Of a stretch of 64,000 bases of DNA, positions 26,723-37,116 are shown piece by piece. Made by a program: the position numbers and the translations under genes. Numbering within the stretch: the stretch's first letter is position 1; each line of letters begins with the position of its first letter. The stretch covers positions 1,116,001 through 1,180,000 of the forward strand of contig NZ_LN831025.1 in NCBI RefSeq assembly GCF_001457695.1. Reading direction: 5' to 3'. Under the pieces are notes generated by a model, which saw only the letters and a program-made list of their open reading frames with translations, made no database searches and was not told the origin of the DNA. This DNA comes from Campylobacter jejuni. GTDB taxonomy: Bacteria > Campylobacterota > Campylobacteria > Campylobacterales > Campylobacteraceae.

Positions 26723-27610
26723 ATGCGTCATCTCATCACTACAAAGGATTTTAATAAAGTCGAAATTATGGAGCTTTTTAAAGAAGCAAGTGATTTCTTA
26801 GATGAAAAACCTAGAACTTTTCTTAAAGGAAAAAGTATCACGACAATTTTTTTTGAAAACTCTACACGCACCCTTTCATCTTTTGAAAGCGCTGCAAGAA
26901 GATTAGGTGCTAGGGTTTTACGCCTTGATATTTCAAGATCAAGCTCTAGCAAAGGAGAAACTCTTTATGATACTGCTGCTAATTTAGATGCCATGAGTCC
27001 TAATGCTATTGTTGTAAGACACGCAAACTCAGGAGTTCCTTTGATATTAGCAAAGCATATGCATTGTCCAGTTGTTAATGGAGGAGATGGAAAACACGCC
27101 CATCCTACCCAAGCTTTGCTAGATTTATTCACTATTTATAATCATTTTCAAGGCGATGTCGAAGGTAAGAAAATTTGCATCGTAGGTGATATCAAAAATT
27201 CCCGCGTTGCAGCGTCCAATATAGAACTTTTAAGCAGATTTAATCTTGATATTACCCTAGTAGCTCCACCACATTTTATGCCTAATACCCATCTTAAAAA
27301 ACATTATAAGCTTGATGAGAATATCATAGCAAATTCAGATATTATCATGAATCTTAGAACACAAACAGAAAGACATAATAAAACCGTTTATGCTTCACTT
27401 AAAGACTATGCAAATGATTTTTGCATTCAAAAAAGCTTAGTAAAAGATAAAAAGCTTATTTTACTACATCCAGGCCCTGTAAATCGCAATATTGACATAA
27501 GCGATGAAATGATGAGCGATGAAAGGACTTTAGTTTTAAAACAAGTTAAAAATGGAGTGGCCATTAGAATGGCTGTTCTTAAAAAACTCATATTAGAAAA
27601 TGAAGGATAA
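26723..27610 (+). CDS. pyrB: Aspartate carbamoyltransferase catalytic chain
   Basis: Second step of pyrimidine synthesis. The 295-residue chain has the carbamoyl-phosphate loop [11 protein letters not shown], the [12 protein letters not shown] motif and [10 protein letters not shown] near the C-terminus, all intact. No regulatory pyrI gene follows; the next gene is pepF, 3 bases away. Length is normal for class B/C enzymes. Confidence 0.97.
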   Translation: MRHLITTKDFNKVEIMELFKEASDFLDEKPRTFLKGKSITTIFFENSTRTLSSFESAARRLGARVLRLDISRSSSSKGETLYDTAANLDAMSPNAIVVRHANSGVPLILAKHMHCPVVNGGDGKHAHPTQALLDLFTIYNHFQGDVEGKKICIVGDIKNSRVAASNIELLSRFNLDITLVAPPHFMPNTHLKKHYKLDENIIANSDIIMNLRTQTERHNKTVYASLKDYANDFCIQKSLVKDKKLILLHPGPVNRNIDISDEMMSDERTLVLKQVKNGVAIRMAVLKKLILENEG

Positions 27611-27613
27611 AAA

Positions 27614-29335
27614 ATGTTAGAATGGGATTTAAGTGCTTTATTTCACGATAAAGAAGCGTTGCAAAATTTTACACAAGATCAAATCCAACAAAGTTTAAAT
27701 TTCAAAAAAAACTATGAAAATAAACTTTATACATTAAATGCTAATGAGTTTTTACAAGCTTTAAAAGATTATGAAATTTTAAATCAAGCTCTTGGCAAAA
27801 TCATGACTTATACTTATTTGCTTTTTGCTAAAAACACTCAAAATGGTTCTTTTTACGCACAATACGAAGAAGAATGCAAAAAAATAGAAGAAAATTTACT
27901 CTTTTTCGAGCTTGAATTTTGCGAGTTAGCTCCTGAGAAAAGTCAAAAATTTACAACTTTTTGCAAAGATTATGATTTTTATCTTTCTAATTTATTGCAA
28001 AACAAACGCTATAATCTTAGCAAAAACGAAGAACGCATTATGCTCTATCTTTCCAATACAGGTGCAAATGCTTTTAGTAGACTTTTTGATGAAAGTATGA
28101 GTGCTTTAAAAATCCCTTTTGAAGGTAAAAAACTTAGCGAAGAAGAAGTTCTAAGCAAAATGTATGATGAAGATAGAAAAATACGCAAAAAAGCTGCTAA
28201 AAAATTCAGTAAAGTTTTGCAAAAAAATAGCAGACTTTTAAGTTTTATTATCAATATGATAAAAACAGAAAGAAAAAACATAAGCTTATTAAGAGGTTAT
28301 GAAAATGCTGAAATTTCAAGACATATCAGCAATCAAATTTCACAAAAAAGCGTTGATTCTTTGATAGCAAGTGCGCAAAAACATTTTAACTTAGTATCGC
28401 AATTTTACAAAAGAAAAAAACAAATTTTAGGCTATGATGAGCTTAAAGACTATGACAGATATGCACCCATAGGAAAAGAAGCAAGTTTTGATTTTAAAAC
28501 AAGTAAAAATATTGTTTTAGAGGCATTTCAAGCTTTTTCTCCTCAATTTTATGATATAGCAAAAAATGCTTTTGATCAAGGTTGGATTGATGTTTATCCG
28601 CAAGAAAATAAACAAGGGGGTGCTTTTTCGCATTCTGCAACTTCTGATGCACATCCTTTTGTTTTATTAAACTACACCAATAAAAGACGCGATCTTTTTA
28701 CACTTGCACATGAATTAGGACACACTATCCATCAAAAACTTTCTTATAATGTAAGCTATTTAAATCAAAACACGCCTTTAACCACCGCAGAAACAGCTTC
28801 AGTTTTTGCCGAAATGCTCGTATTTGATTTTATTAAAGATAAGTTAAAAAAAGAAGAACTCTTATCTTTATATGCAAATAAAATCGAAGATATTTTTGCA
28901 ACTTTTTATAGACAGATTAATTTTACTTGTTTTGAAAGACGCTTACATGCTCAAGAAAATGAACTTAGCACCGAAGAAATCAATAAAATTTGGATGGAAG
29001 AATCTCAAAAGATGTTTCAAGACAGCGTAAAACTTACAAAAAATTATGCTTCTTGGTGGAGTTATATTCCTCATTTTATCCATTCTCCTTTCTACTGCTA
29101 TGCTTATGCTTATGCACAACTTTTAGTTTTAGCTCTTTATGGACTTTACAAAAGTAAAAAATGTGAAAATTTTAAAGAACTTTATATCAAAATGCTTTCT
29201 TTAGGCGGAAGTGTGAGTCCAAAAGAACTAGTAGGAATGTTTAGCTTTGATATAGAAGATGAAAATTTTTGGGAAATAGGCATAAAAGAAATTCAAAAAC
29301 TCATCAATGAATTTATGGAGTTACAATCATGCTAG
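27614..29335 (+). CDS. pepF: Oligoendopeptidase F (M3 metallopeptidase)
   Basis: A 573-residue cytoplasmic zinc peptidase that cleaves short peptides. The zinc motif is LAHELGHTIHQKL, with the downstream Glu in NTPLTTAETASVFAEMLVF, as in M3B peptidases. The C-terminal SPFYCYAYAYAQLLVLALY region is also typical. C. jejuni lives largely on amino acids and peptides, which fits. It is 3 bases after pyrB and overlaps the next gene by 7. Confidence 0.93.
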   Translation: MLEWDLSALFHDKEALQNFTQDQIQQSLNFKKNYENKLYTLNANEFLQALKDYEILNQALGKIMTYTYLLFAKNTQNGSFYAQYEEECKKIEENLLFFELEFCELAPEKSQKFTTFCKDYDFYLSNLLQNKRYNLSKNEERIMLYLSNTGANAFSRLFDESMSALKIPFEGKKLSEEEVLSKMYDEDRKIRKKAAKKFSKVLQKNSRLLSFIINMIKTERKNISLLRGYENAEISRHISNQISQKSVDSLIASAQKHFNLVSQFYKRKKQILGYDELKDYDRYAPIGKEASFDFKTSKNIVLEAFQAFSPQFYDIAKNAFDQGWIDVYPQENKQGGAFSHSATSDAHPFVLLNYTNKRRDLFTLAHELGHTIHQKLSYNVSYLNQNTPLTTAETASVFAEMLVFDFIKDKLKKEELLSLYANKIEDIFATFYRQINFTCFERRLHAQENELSTEEINKIWMEESQKMFQDSVKLTKNYASWWSYIPHFIHSPFYCYAYAYAQLLVLALYGLYKSKKCENFKELYIKMLSLGGSVSPKELVGMFSFDIEDENFWEIGIKEIQKLINEFMELQSC

Positions 29336-29766
29336 AAAAAATTTTAAAAAATGAAAATTTTATCCATACCATGCAAAAGCATTGCCATGAGATTATTTCA
29401 CATCTTATAGAAGAAAATATAGAATTTTCAATAGTTGCAAATACAAATTTCATAGATTTTAATCCTGAACTTCCCAAAGAGCTTGATGTTAAACAAAATC
29501 CTTATGCTCTTTTTGCTCTTGGAGGATACACCTTTGAATCCATACAACTAAATAAAGATTTCATTCAATTTCACGCAGGTTTTGGCAATGATGATTTTGA
29601 TAGTTTTGTAAAGGTTGATTTAGGAGCTATCACGCAAATTCAAATAGAAAATAGCATTTTATTTGTTAATTTTAGCCTTTATAAACGCGAAGATAGCAAA
29701 AATTTACAAAAATCGAAAAATATATTTTTAAATAATCCAAAAAATAAAGATATTTTCAAAAAATGA
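29329..29766 (+). CDS. Small protein with SspB-like layout (possible Clp adaptor)
   Basis: A 145-residue cytoplasmic protein usually called hypothetical. It follows the SspB fold order: N-terminal helix (about 13-32), a strand (EFSIVA), a middle segment, then FIQFHAGFGNDDFDSFVKVDLGAITQIQIEN, which aligns by eye with the SspB signature (RFNARFGG...VPMAAVLAIYAREN). It ends in a charged, probably disordered Lys/Asn-rich tail, where SspB carries its ClpX-binding tail. SspB delivers ssrA-tagged proteins to ClpXP. smpB, clpS and clpA lie downstream on the same strand. The homology is my reading and needs a profile search. It overlaps both neighbours by 4-7 bases. Confidence 0.5.
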   Translation: MLEKILKNENFIHTMQKHCHEIISHLIEENIEFSIVANTNFIDFNPELPKELDVKQNPYALFALGGYTFESIQLNKDFIQFHAGFGNDDFDSFVKVDLGAITQIQIENSILFVNFSLYKREDSKNLQKSKNIFLNNPKNKDIFKK

Positions 29767-31838
29767 ATCTATTTGAAGATTTAAATGATAGTCAAAAACA
29801 AGCAGTAAGCCACATTGATGGAGCTATGCTTATCCTAGCAGGTGCAGGTAGTGGAAAAACCAAAACTATCACCACTCGTCTTGCTTATCTTATCGGTGAA
29901 GTAGGCATCCCCTCGTATAACACTCTTACTCTTACTTTTACAAATAAAGCAGCTAGTGTTATGCGTCATAGAGCATTAAATTTTCTACAAGGCAATCACA
30001 ATCCTTTGCTTTGCACCTTTCATAAATTTGGACTTTTATTTTTAAAACTCCATTTTGAAAGATTGGAGCGTAAAAATAGTTTTATTGTTATCGATACAGA
30101 TGATACAAAAAAAATAATTAAAGACTTAATCCATGATAAAAACAAAGATAATGTCTATGATATTATCAAATACATATCTTATTGCAAAAATGAAGGCAAA
30201 AGAGTAAGCAATGTCTTTGAAGATTTAAATTTACTAAAAGAACATAATTTTGAAAAATATCAAAATGAATACAAATTTGCCAACTATTACCGTGCTTATG
30301 AAGAATACTTATTAAAACAAAATTTTGTAGATTTTGATGATCTTTTATTGCTAAGCAATCTCATTTTGGAAAATGATATAAATTTTGCCAAAGAACAAAG
30401 CTTACTTTATAATTACATTACAGTTGATGAGTATCAAGATACTAATACCTTACAATATAAAATTCTAAAAAATCTATGTTGTATGCATGAAAATATCACA
30501 GTTGTTGGTGATGATGATCAAAGTATTTATAGTTGGCGTGGAGCAAAAATTGAAAATATTTTAAATTTTCAAAACGATTTTAAAAATGTTAAACTTGTAA
30601 AACTTGAACAAAATTATCGTTCAGTAGGGACTATTTTACAAGCAGCAAATAATCTCATATCTCACAATGAACAACGACTTGGAAAAACTTTAATCTGCAC
30701 TAAAGATACTGGGGAAAATATTAAAATATTAAAAAACGAAAACGAAAAAGATGAAGGTTTATATATCGCTCAAGAAGTAAAAAAATTGCTAAATTCTGGA
30801 GTAGAAGCTAAAGAGATCGCCGTTTTATTTCGAGTTAATGCACTATCAAGAGCAATAGAAGAAGCATTTATGAAGGAAAAAATTTCTTATAAACTGCTTA
30901 GTGGTATGCGTTTTTATGAAAGATTAGAAATAAAAGATTTAATCTCGTATCTTAGACTTATCTTAAATCCAAATGATGATTTGTCGTTTAGGCGCATTAT
31001 TAATCGCCCCAAAAGATCCATAGGAGAAAAAACCCTAAAAAATTTAGAAGAATATGCAAAAAAACGTCAAATTTCACTTTTTGATGCCTTATGTGAAAGC
31101 GATGGTGGTGTAGGAATTTTAACAACAAAAAAAGCACAAAATGAAGCAAATATTTTTATACAAAATATTCACACTCTAAAAAGCTACGATAATGCAAAAA
31201 AAGTTTTTGACAATATAGAAGAATTATTTAAAATCAAAGATTATTTTTCAGAGCAAGATGATGGAGATGAAAGAATCAGAAATCTTGATGAGTTTTATGC
31301 TAATCTAAGAGAAAAACTCAAAGAAGATCCCGAAGCTTCTTTAGAAGATCTACTTAGTGAAATTTCTTTATTAAGTGATCAAGATAATTTAGATGAAGAA
31401 TGTGTTTGCTTGATGAGTATTCATGCTAGCAAAGGTTTGGAATTTGATTATGTTTTTATAATAGGCTTTGATGAAGGATTTTTTCCTTTAAATAGCGAAG
31501 AAAATCTCGAAGAAGAACGCCGTCTTGCTTATGTTGCCATCACTCGCGCCAAGAAATTTCTCACAATAAGTGTTGCAAATTCTCGTTTTTATCATGGTTC
31601 AAGAGCAAATATCAATCCTAGTCGCTTCTTAGAAGAAAGTAAATTAATCAATGAAAAATCAAAAAATCAAAATATACAAAAAACTAGTTTTTGCAAAGGA
31701 GATCTAGTTAAACATAAAATTTTTGGCATTGGCAGGGTTGTTGAAGTTAATAAAAGCGGAAAAGAGGAAAAGCTTAATATTAATTTTGGTGGCATAATGC
31801 GTGTAATCATGGCAAGCTTTGTGGAAAAAGCAGTATGA
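29763..31838 (+). CDS. UvrD/Rep/PcrA-type DNA helicase
   Basis: Superfamily 1A 3'-5' helicase of 691 residues. Motif I is [13 protein letters not shown], motif II DEYQDTN, motif [18 protein letters not shown], motif IV region LEQNYRS, and motif [14 protein letters not shown]-terminal PcrA-like patch ([20 protein letters not shown]), which in PcrA/UvrD contacts RNA polymerase, is present. It could act in nucleotide excision repair or replication restart. Overlaps the SspB-like gene and truB by 4 bases each. Confidence 0.93.
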   Translation: MNLFEDLNDSQKQAVSHIDGAMLILAGAGSGKTKTITTRLAYLIGEVGIPSYNTLTLTFTNKAASVMRHRALNFLQGNHNPLLCTFHKFGLLFLKLHFERLERKNSFIVIDTDDTKKIIKDLIHDKNKDNVYDIIKYISYCKNEGKRVSNVFEDLNLLKEHNFEKYQNEYKFANYYRAYEEYLLKQNFVDFDDLLLLSNLILENDINFAKEQSLLYNYITVDEYQDTNTLQYKILKNLCCMHENITVVGDDDQSIYSWRGAKIENILNFQNDFKNVKLVKLEQNYRSVGTILQAANNLISHNEQRLGKTLICTKDTGENIKILKNENEKDEGLYIAQEVKKLLNSGVEAKEIAVLFRVNALSRAIEEAFMKEKISYKLLSGMRFYERLEIKDLISYLRLILNPNDDLSFRRIINRPKRSIGEKTLKNLEEYAKKRQISLFDALCESDGGVGILTTKKAQNEANIFIQNIHTLKSYDNAKKVFDNIEELFKIKDYFSEQDDGDERIRNLDEFYANLREKLKEDPEASLEDLLSEISLLSDQDNLDEECVCLMSIHASKGLEFDYVFIIGFDEGFFPLNSEENLEEERRLAYVAITRAKKFLTISVANSRFYHGSRANINPSRFLEESKLINEKSKNQNIQKTSFCKGDLVKHKIFGIGRVVEVNKSGKEEKLNINFGGIMRVIMASFVEKAV

Positions 31839-32653
31839 ACAAGATCTTTGCAGCCTTTAAACCAAGGAGTTTGAGCTCTAATGCCTTTTTAAGCACTTTA
31901 AAGAAAAAATATAAAAATAAAAAAGCAGGATATTCTGGCACTCTTGATCCTTTCGCCAAAGGGGTTTTAATCGTTGCATTTGGACAATACACAAAACTTT
32001 TCCGTTTTTTAAAAAAAACTCCAAAAACCTATAAAGCTACTTTATGGCTTGGAGTTTACTCTTTAAGTCTTGATGATCAAAATATAAAAGAAATTCAAAA
32101 TATAAAAGAATTTGATCTTACAAATTTAAAACAAATCATTAATCAAATGCAAGGAATTATCTCCTATACACCACCGCAATTTAGCGCCAAAAGAATCAAT
32201 GGAACTCGCGCCTATGAACTTGCAAAAAAAGGTATAGAAGTAAATTTAAAACCTTGTCAAATGGAAGTATTTGATTGCAAGATTTTAAGCTATAATCATC
32301 CTTTTTTAAATATCGAAATCACAGTCAGTGAAGGTGCTTATATAAGATCTTATTGTGAACTTTTTGCTAGAAAACTAGGTATTAATGCGACTTTAAGCTC
32401 TTTAGAGCGCATTAAAGAAGGTAAATTTGTTTATAATAATGAGAAAAGCTTAAATGTGTTAAAATACATTGACCTAAAACCAAATTTTATCAAGGATTTA
32501 AATAAACTAGAAAATGGTGCTAAAATTTTTGTCGAAGAATTAGAATTTCATGATGAAGGAGATTATTATATTGAAACAGAGAAATATTTTAGCATAATTA
32601 ATATTAAAGAAAATACAGTAAAATATCTTCTAAATAAGGTTGAAAAATGTTAA
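31835..32653 (+). CDS. truB: tRNA pseudouridine-55 synthase
   Basis: Makes pseudouridine 55 in the T-loop of tRNAs. The catalytic Asp38 is in [14 protein letters not shown]; further TruB motifs are [19 protein letters not shown] and [15 protein letters not shown]. The 272 residues lack a clear PUA domain at the end, so it is a somewhat short type. It overlaps csrA by 7 bases. Confidence 0.95.
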
Positions 32654-32874
32654 TATTATCAAGAAAAGAAAATGAAAGTATAATTATCGGAGAAGGTATA
32701 GAAATCAAAGTCGTTCAAACAGGGAAAGGATATGCCAAAATAGGCATAGAAGCTCCAAAATCCCTTATGATACTTAGAAAAGAACTTGTTCAACAAGTAA
32801 AGGATGAAAATTTACATTCTGTTGTTCAGAATGATATTAAACTTGATGACTTAAGCAAAAAACTAATCAAATGA
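32647..32874 (+). CDS. csrA: Carbon storage regulator CsrA
   Basis: Global post-transcriptional regulator that binds GGA motifs in mRNA leaders. The 75-residue protein starts [22 protein letters not shown], the canonical first strands, and contains the RNA-contacting segment near the GIEAPK site. The C-terminal tail is longer than in E. coli, as in other FliW-regulated CsrA proteins. In C. jejuni its chief target is flaA mRNA. Its inhibitor FliW is encoded at 4159-4548. Overlaps truB and ispE. Confidence 0.97.
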
Positions 32875-33638
32875 AAGCTTACGCTAAAGCAAATATTTTT
32901 TTAAAACTTACCGGTTTTGACTCAAGAAAATATCATCTTTTAGAATCACGATTTATACTTTTAAAAGATCTTTTTGATGAGCTTGAGCTTGTTGATAAAG
33001 AATCAGACTCTAAAAAAGAATTTGAAATCATTAGTAATTTTAAATGCGAAAATAATATTATTCAAAAGGCTTATTTGCTACTTTCTAAAAGATATAATAA
33101 CGAATTAAAAGAATTATTTAGCAAAAAAAGCCTAAAACTCACAAAAAATATCCCAGTATGTGCTGGACTTGGCGGTGGAAGTAGCGATTGTGCGAGTTTT
33201 TTACTGCTAATGAATGAAACCCTAAATTTAAAATTAAACCTACAAGAACTTATAAATTTAAGCATGCAACTAGGAAGTGATATTGCTTTTTTTTTAAGTG
33301 GCTTTCACTCTGCTAATGTAAGTGGCTGTGGTGAAATTATAAAAGAATTTGAAGATGACATACCTAATTTAAAATGGACTTTTCCACAAATATTTTGCCA
33401 AACTAAAGCTGTTTATGATGAATTTGATAGAGAAATATTTGACTTTCAAAAAAACAATAATCAAGCGCAAATCTACAAAAAACTCAGCACAAAAGAGTTG
33501 TTACAAAACTTTAAAAACAAAGAATTAAATGATTTATTTACTCCTTGTGCAACTTTATATCCTAAAATGAAGTCTTACTTGCAAGAAGATTTTTTTCTAA
33601 GCGGTAGCGGTAGTAGTGTTTTTAAGGTTGATCAATGA
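32871..33638 (+). CDS. ispE: 4-diphosphocytidyl-2-C-methyl-D-erythritol kinase
   Basis: Fourth enzyme of the MEP isoprenoid pathway, feeding undecaprenyl phosphate used by peptidoglycan and by the pgl pathway in this window. The 255-residue GHMP kinase has [14 protein letters not shown] at the start and the ATP loop [16 protein letters not shown], and ends in [11 protein letters not shown]. Couples to csrA and smpB by 4-base overlaps. Confidence 0.95.
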
Positions 33639-34087
33639 AAATTATTGCGAGAAATAAAAAAGCTTTATTTGATTATAGCATCATAGAACGCTTTGAAGCC
33701 GGAATTGTCCTTAAAGGAAGTGAAGTTGTAGCCTTAAGAGCAGGAAGAGCAAATCTTAAAGACTCTTTTGTTCGCATTATAAAAAATGAGATTTTTTTAC
33801 TTAATTCTCATATTTCATTGCTTCATACTACACATTCTTTCTATAAACACGAAGAAAGAGGTGCTAGAAAGCTTTTAATGCATAGAAAGCAAATTGATAA
33901 ATTATTAGGTAAAGTAAGTATAGAAGGATATACTATCGTTGCATTAGATCTTTATTTTAACACAAAAAATAAAGTAAAAGCTACCCTTGCTTTAGCTAAA
34001 GGGAAAAATTTGCACGACAAGCGTGAAACTTTAAAGAAAAAGCAAGCCGATTTAGAAGCTAAAGCTGCTATGAAAAATTACAAATAA
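33635..34087 (+). CDS. smpB: SsrA-binding protein SmpB
   Basis: Partner of tmRNA in trans-translation, rescuing stalled ribosomes and adding the degradation tag. The 150 residues show [35 protein letters not shown]-type core split over two strands (signature GIVLKGSEV and [12 protein letters not shown]) and the basic tail [15 protein letters not shown] that mimics an anticodon stem. tmRNA itself is not in the window. ATGA overlap with ispE. Confidence 0.96.
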   Translation: MKIIARNKKALFDYSIIERFEAGIVLKGSEVVALRAGRANLKDSFVRIIKNEIFLLNSHISLLHTTHSFYKHEERGARKLLMHRKQIDKLLGKVSIEGYTIVALDLYFNTKNKVKATLALAKGKNLHDKRETLKKKQADLEAKAAMKNYK

Positions 34088-34097
34088 AGGAAAATAA

Positions 34098-34700
34098 ATG
34101 AAAAAAATTTTAGCCCTAATTTTAATAAGTTTAGCATTTTTTCTTAATGCTTGCTCCAAGGAAGAAGAAATTCAAAATGATTTTATGTTTGAAGAGTATC
34201 ACAAAGGAGATAAAATAGTCTTAAATAGTGTAAATGGTGGAAGCAAAACTTTAATAAGAACAGATAAAGGTTTTGTGGTAGAAGGAGAGGAAGGAAAAGT
34301 TCTAATGTTTGATTTTTTTGGCACTTTTTGCACCCCATGTAAAGAAGAAGCTTTAGATCTTAGCAAACTTTGGAAAAATAATTCTAGCAAATTTATCATT
34401 ATAGGACTTACACATTTTGAAGATGTTAGCGATGAAACAGTTAAAAAATTCGCGGATGATTATGGTGCTTACTATTTTCTAAGCAATGGCAGCTCTAATG
34501 ATCGTATTATTGCTCAAATTTTAAAAGATATAGACTATCAAAATATGGAGCAACTTCCTTTTAAAGTTGTTTTAAAAAATGGAATTTATCAAAAAATAAG
34601 CGATTACTGGAATAATAATACTCCAACAAATTTTTATCTTGGTAAAATTCCAACAGAACTCATGCAAGAAGATTTAAATAAAATCTACAAAGGAAAATAA
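34098..34700 (+). CDS. TlpA-like thioredoxin-fold lipoprotein
   Basis: A 200-residue lipoprotein: signal peptide with lipobox FFLNAC (Cys near 17), then a thioredoxin fold with active site FFGTFCTPCKEEA (CTPC) and the cis-Pro region EQLPFKVV. It is likely anchored to a membrane facing the periplasm, reducing disulfides in client proteins as TlpA/ResA do. The client cannot be read from context; neighbours are smpB and clpS. RBS AAAGGA upstream of the ATG, 10-base gap after smpB. Confidence 0.85.
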   Translation: MKKILALILISLAFFLNACSKEEEIQNDFMFEEYHKGDKIVLNSVNGGSKTLIRTDKGFVVEGEEGKVLMFDFFGTFCTPCKEEALDLSKLWKNNSSKFIIIGLTHFEDVSDETVKKFADDYGAYYFLSNGSSNDRIIAQILKDIDYQNMEQLPFKVVLKNGIYQKISDYWNNNTPTNFYLGKIPTELMQEDLNKIYKGK

Positions 34701-34990
34701 TGCCAAAAACCCAAACTCTAGAGCAAACAAAACTTAGTGAACCAAAAATGTATAAAGTTATACTCTTAAATGATGATGTAACAACCATGGATTTTGTTAT
34801 AGAAATTTTGATGAATATTTTTCATCAAAACCTTGAGAAAGCAAGTCAAACAATGTTAGAAATTCACCACAATGGTTCTGGAATTTGTGGCATTTACACC
34901 CAGGAAATAGCTCTTTCAAAACAAAAAAAAGTTATAGATTCGGCTAAACTTGCCAATTTTCCGCTACAAGCAAAGGTAGAAGAAGAATGA
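34700..34990 (+). CDS. clpS: ATP-dependent Clp protease adaptor ClpS
   Basis: Small adaptor that reads N-terminal Phe, Leu, Tyr or Trp and delivers such proteins to ClpAP. The 96 residues have the ClpS core: YKVILLNDDVTTMDFVIEIL with the degron-pocket LNDD loop and DF, and the MLEIHHNGSGICGIY helix-strand. One-base overlap with the preceding gene and a 4-base overlap with clpA. Confidence 0.97.
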   Translation: MPKTQTLEQTKLSEPKMYKVILLNDDVTTMDFVIEILMNIFHQNLEKASQTMLEIHHNGSGICGIYTQEIALSKQKKVIDSAKLANFPLQAKVEEE

Positions 34991-37116
34991 AATACCAAGA
35001 AAATTTACAAAAATATCTTGATAATGCCAAAAATCTAAGCTTAATAAACCACCATGAATTTGTTACCTGTGAGCATGTACTGTTTGCATTACTAAAACTA
35101 AGCACTGATTTTAAGGATATATTTGAAGAATTTTCAGATGGAGATCTTGAACTTCTAGAAACTGAATTAAAAAATTACATTTCTCAAAACAATCAAGTTA
35201 TTAAACAAGAAATAGAACCTACAATATCTGTTGTTTTAGATGAAATCTTACTTTCATCTAAAAATAAAAATAATGAAATTAAAATTATAGATTTTTTAGA
35301 AAAGCTCATACACGATTCAAGAAGTTATTCTAGCTATCTCTTAAAAAAACACAACATAAATCTTAACAAAATTCAAGAACTTCAAAATCATGAAAATATA
35401 CAAAATTTAAGCAACCACACAAGTGATTTAACACTTTTAGCTCAAAATGGCACGATTGATCCTTTAATAGGAAGAAAATTTGAACTTGAAAGAATGATGC
35501 AAATTCTTTCACGTCGCAAGAAAAATAATCCTATTTTAGTAGGAGAAGCAGGAGTTGGCAAAACGGCCATTGTGGAAGGATTAGCATTGGCTATTGCGAA
35601 AAAAAAGGTGCCTAAAAACTTACAAAATGCAAAAATTTTTAGCCTTGATATGGCTAGTATACTTGCGGGAACAAAATACCGTGGAGATTTTGAGAAAAGA
35701 ATTAAAGAAATTTTAAATGAACTTGAGAAAATACCTAATGCTATTTTATTTATTGATGAAATTCACACTATAGTAGGAGCTGGAAGTACAGGAGAATCTC
35801 ATACTGATTTTTCCAATCTTTTAAAACCAGCTCTAAGTAATGGAACTTTAAAATGCATAGGTGCAACAACTTTTATGGAATATAAAAATACTTTTGATAA
35901 AAATAAACCCCTAAGTCGCCGTTTTGCTAAAATAAATGTAGATGAACCAAGCCAAGAAGAAAGCTTGCAAATTCTGAAAGGATTAAAAAACAAATATGAA
36001 GAATTTCATCATATAAAATTAAACGATGAAATTCTTCAATATGCTGTAATTTGGGGTAAAAAATTTTTTAATGATAAATTTTTACCTGATTGTGCTATAG
36101 ATCTGATCGATGAACTTGGGGCTTCTTTTGCTTTAAATCCAAAAGCTAAAAAAAATGCCAATTTAAAAGATTTAGAAAATGTTTTAGTAAAAATGACCCA
36201 CCATCATAAAATGTTTGAATTCGATCAAAACAAAGCTTTAATGAATTTAAAAACAAATTTAAAAGCAAAAATTTTTGGCCAAGATGAAGTTATAGATAGC
36301 CTTGTTTCATCACTTAAGCAAAGTTTCGCAGGATTTAAAAATTCCAATACACCACGCGGAGTGTTTTTGTTTACTGGATCAAGTGGAGTTGGAAAAACAG
36401 AACTTTGCAAATCTTTAGCTGAATTTTTAGGTTTAAATTTAGAACGCTTTGATATGAGTGAATATGCAGAAAAACATGCTATAAGTAAACTAATAGGATC
36501 TCCAGCTGGATATATAGGTTTTGAAGAGGGTGGACTTTTAAGCAATGCTATTCGCAAAAATCCTTTCAGTCTTGTTCTTTTTGACGAAATAGAAAAGGCT
36601 CATCCTGATTTAAGCAATACCTTTTTACAGATTTTTGACAATGCTGAACTCACCGACAATAGCGGTCTTAAAGTAGATTTTAAAAATACAATCATTATTA
36701 TGACATCTAATCTAGGACTTAAAGAAAGCAATGAGCTTGGTTTTTTAAGTAAAAATGAAGAAAAAAGTAATCGTGCTATCAAAGACTTTTTTGCTCCAGA
36801 ATTTATTAATCGTATTGATAAAATTTTACATTTTAATGATTTAAACGATGCTATACTTGTTAAAATTATCGAAAAAGAACTTGATGAAATTTCTAAAAAT
36901 TTAAATAATATAAAGTTATCAGTGGATGATAAAGCTAAAATTTATTTAGCTAAAAAAGCCTATAATAAAGAATTTGGAGTAAGGCTTTTAAAACGCATAA
37001 TCTCTGAGGAGATAGGAGAAAAAATCAGTGATGAAATTTTATTCGGAAAGCTTAAAAAAGGCGGTATAGCTAAAATCAAACTTGGTAAAAATGGAAAGCT
37101 CGAATTTATATTCTAA
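34987..37116 (+). CDS. clpA: ATP-dependent Clp protease ATP-binding subunit ClpA
   Basis: Hsp100 unfoldase of 709 residues with an N-terminal Clp repeat domain (about 1-140), AAA-1 with GEAGVGKTAIVEG and LFIDEIHTIVGAG, and AAA-2 with TGSSGVGKTELCKS and LVLFDEIEKAHPD. It feeds substrates to ClpP (not in this window). Directly follows clpS, so adaptor and unfoldase are made together, and precedes aat. Confidence 0.96.
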   Translation: MKYQENLQKYLDNAKNLSLINHHEFVTCEHVLFALLKLSTDFKDIFEEFSDGDLELLETELKNYISQNNQVIKQEIEPTISVVLDEILLSSKNKNNEIKIIDFLEKLIHDSRSYSSYLLKKHNINLNKIQELQNHENIQNLSNHTSDLTLLAQNGTIDPLIGRKFELERMMQILSRRKKNNPILVGEAGVGKTAIVEGLALAIAKKKVPKNLQNAKIFSLDMASILAGTKYRGDFEKRIKEILNELEKIPNAILFIDEIHTIVGAGSTGESHTDFSNLLKPALSNGTLKCIGATTFMEYKNTFDKNKPLSRRFAKINVDEPSQEESLQILKGLKNKYEEFHHIKLNDEILQYAVIWGKKFFNDKFLPDCAIDLIDELGASFALNPKAKKNANLKDLENVLVKMTHHHKMFEFDQNKALMNLKTNLKAKIFGQDEVIDSLVSSLKQSFAGFKNSNTPRGVFLFTGSSGVGKTELCKSLAEFLGLNLERFDMSEYAEKHAISKLIGSPAGYIGFEEGGLLSNAIRKNPFSLVLFDEIEKAHPDLSNTFLQIFDNAELTDNSGLKVDFKNTIIIMTSNLGLKESNELGFLSKNEEKSNRAIKDFFAPEFINRIDKILHFNDLNDAILVKIIEKELDEISKNLNNIKLSVDDKAKIYLAKKAYNKEFGVRLLKRIISEEIGEKISDEILFGKLKKGGIAKIKLGKNGKLEFIF

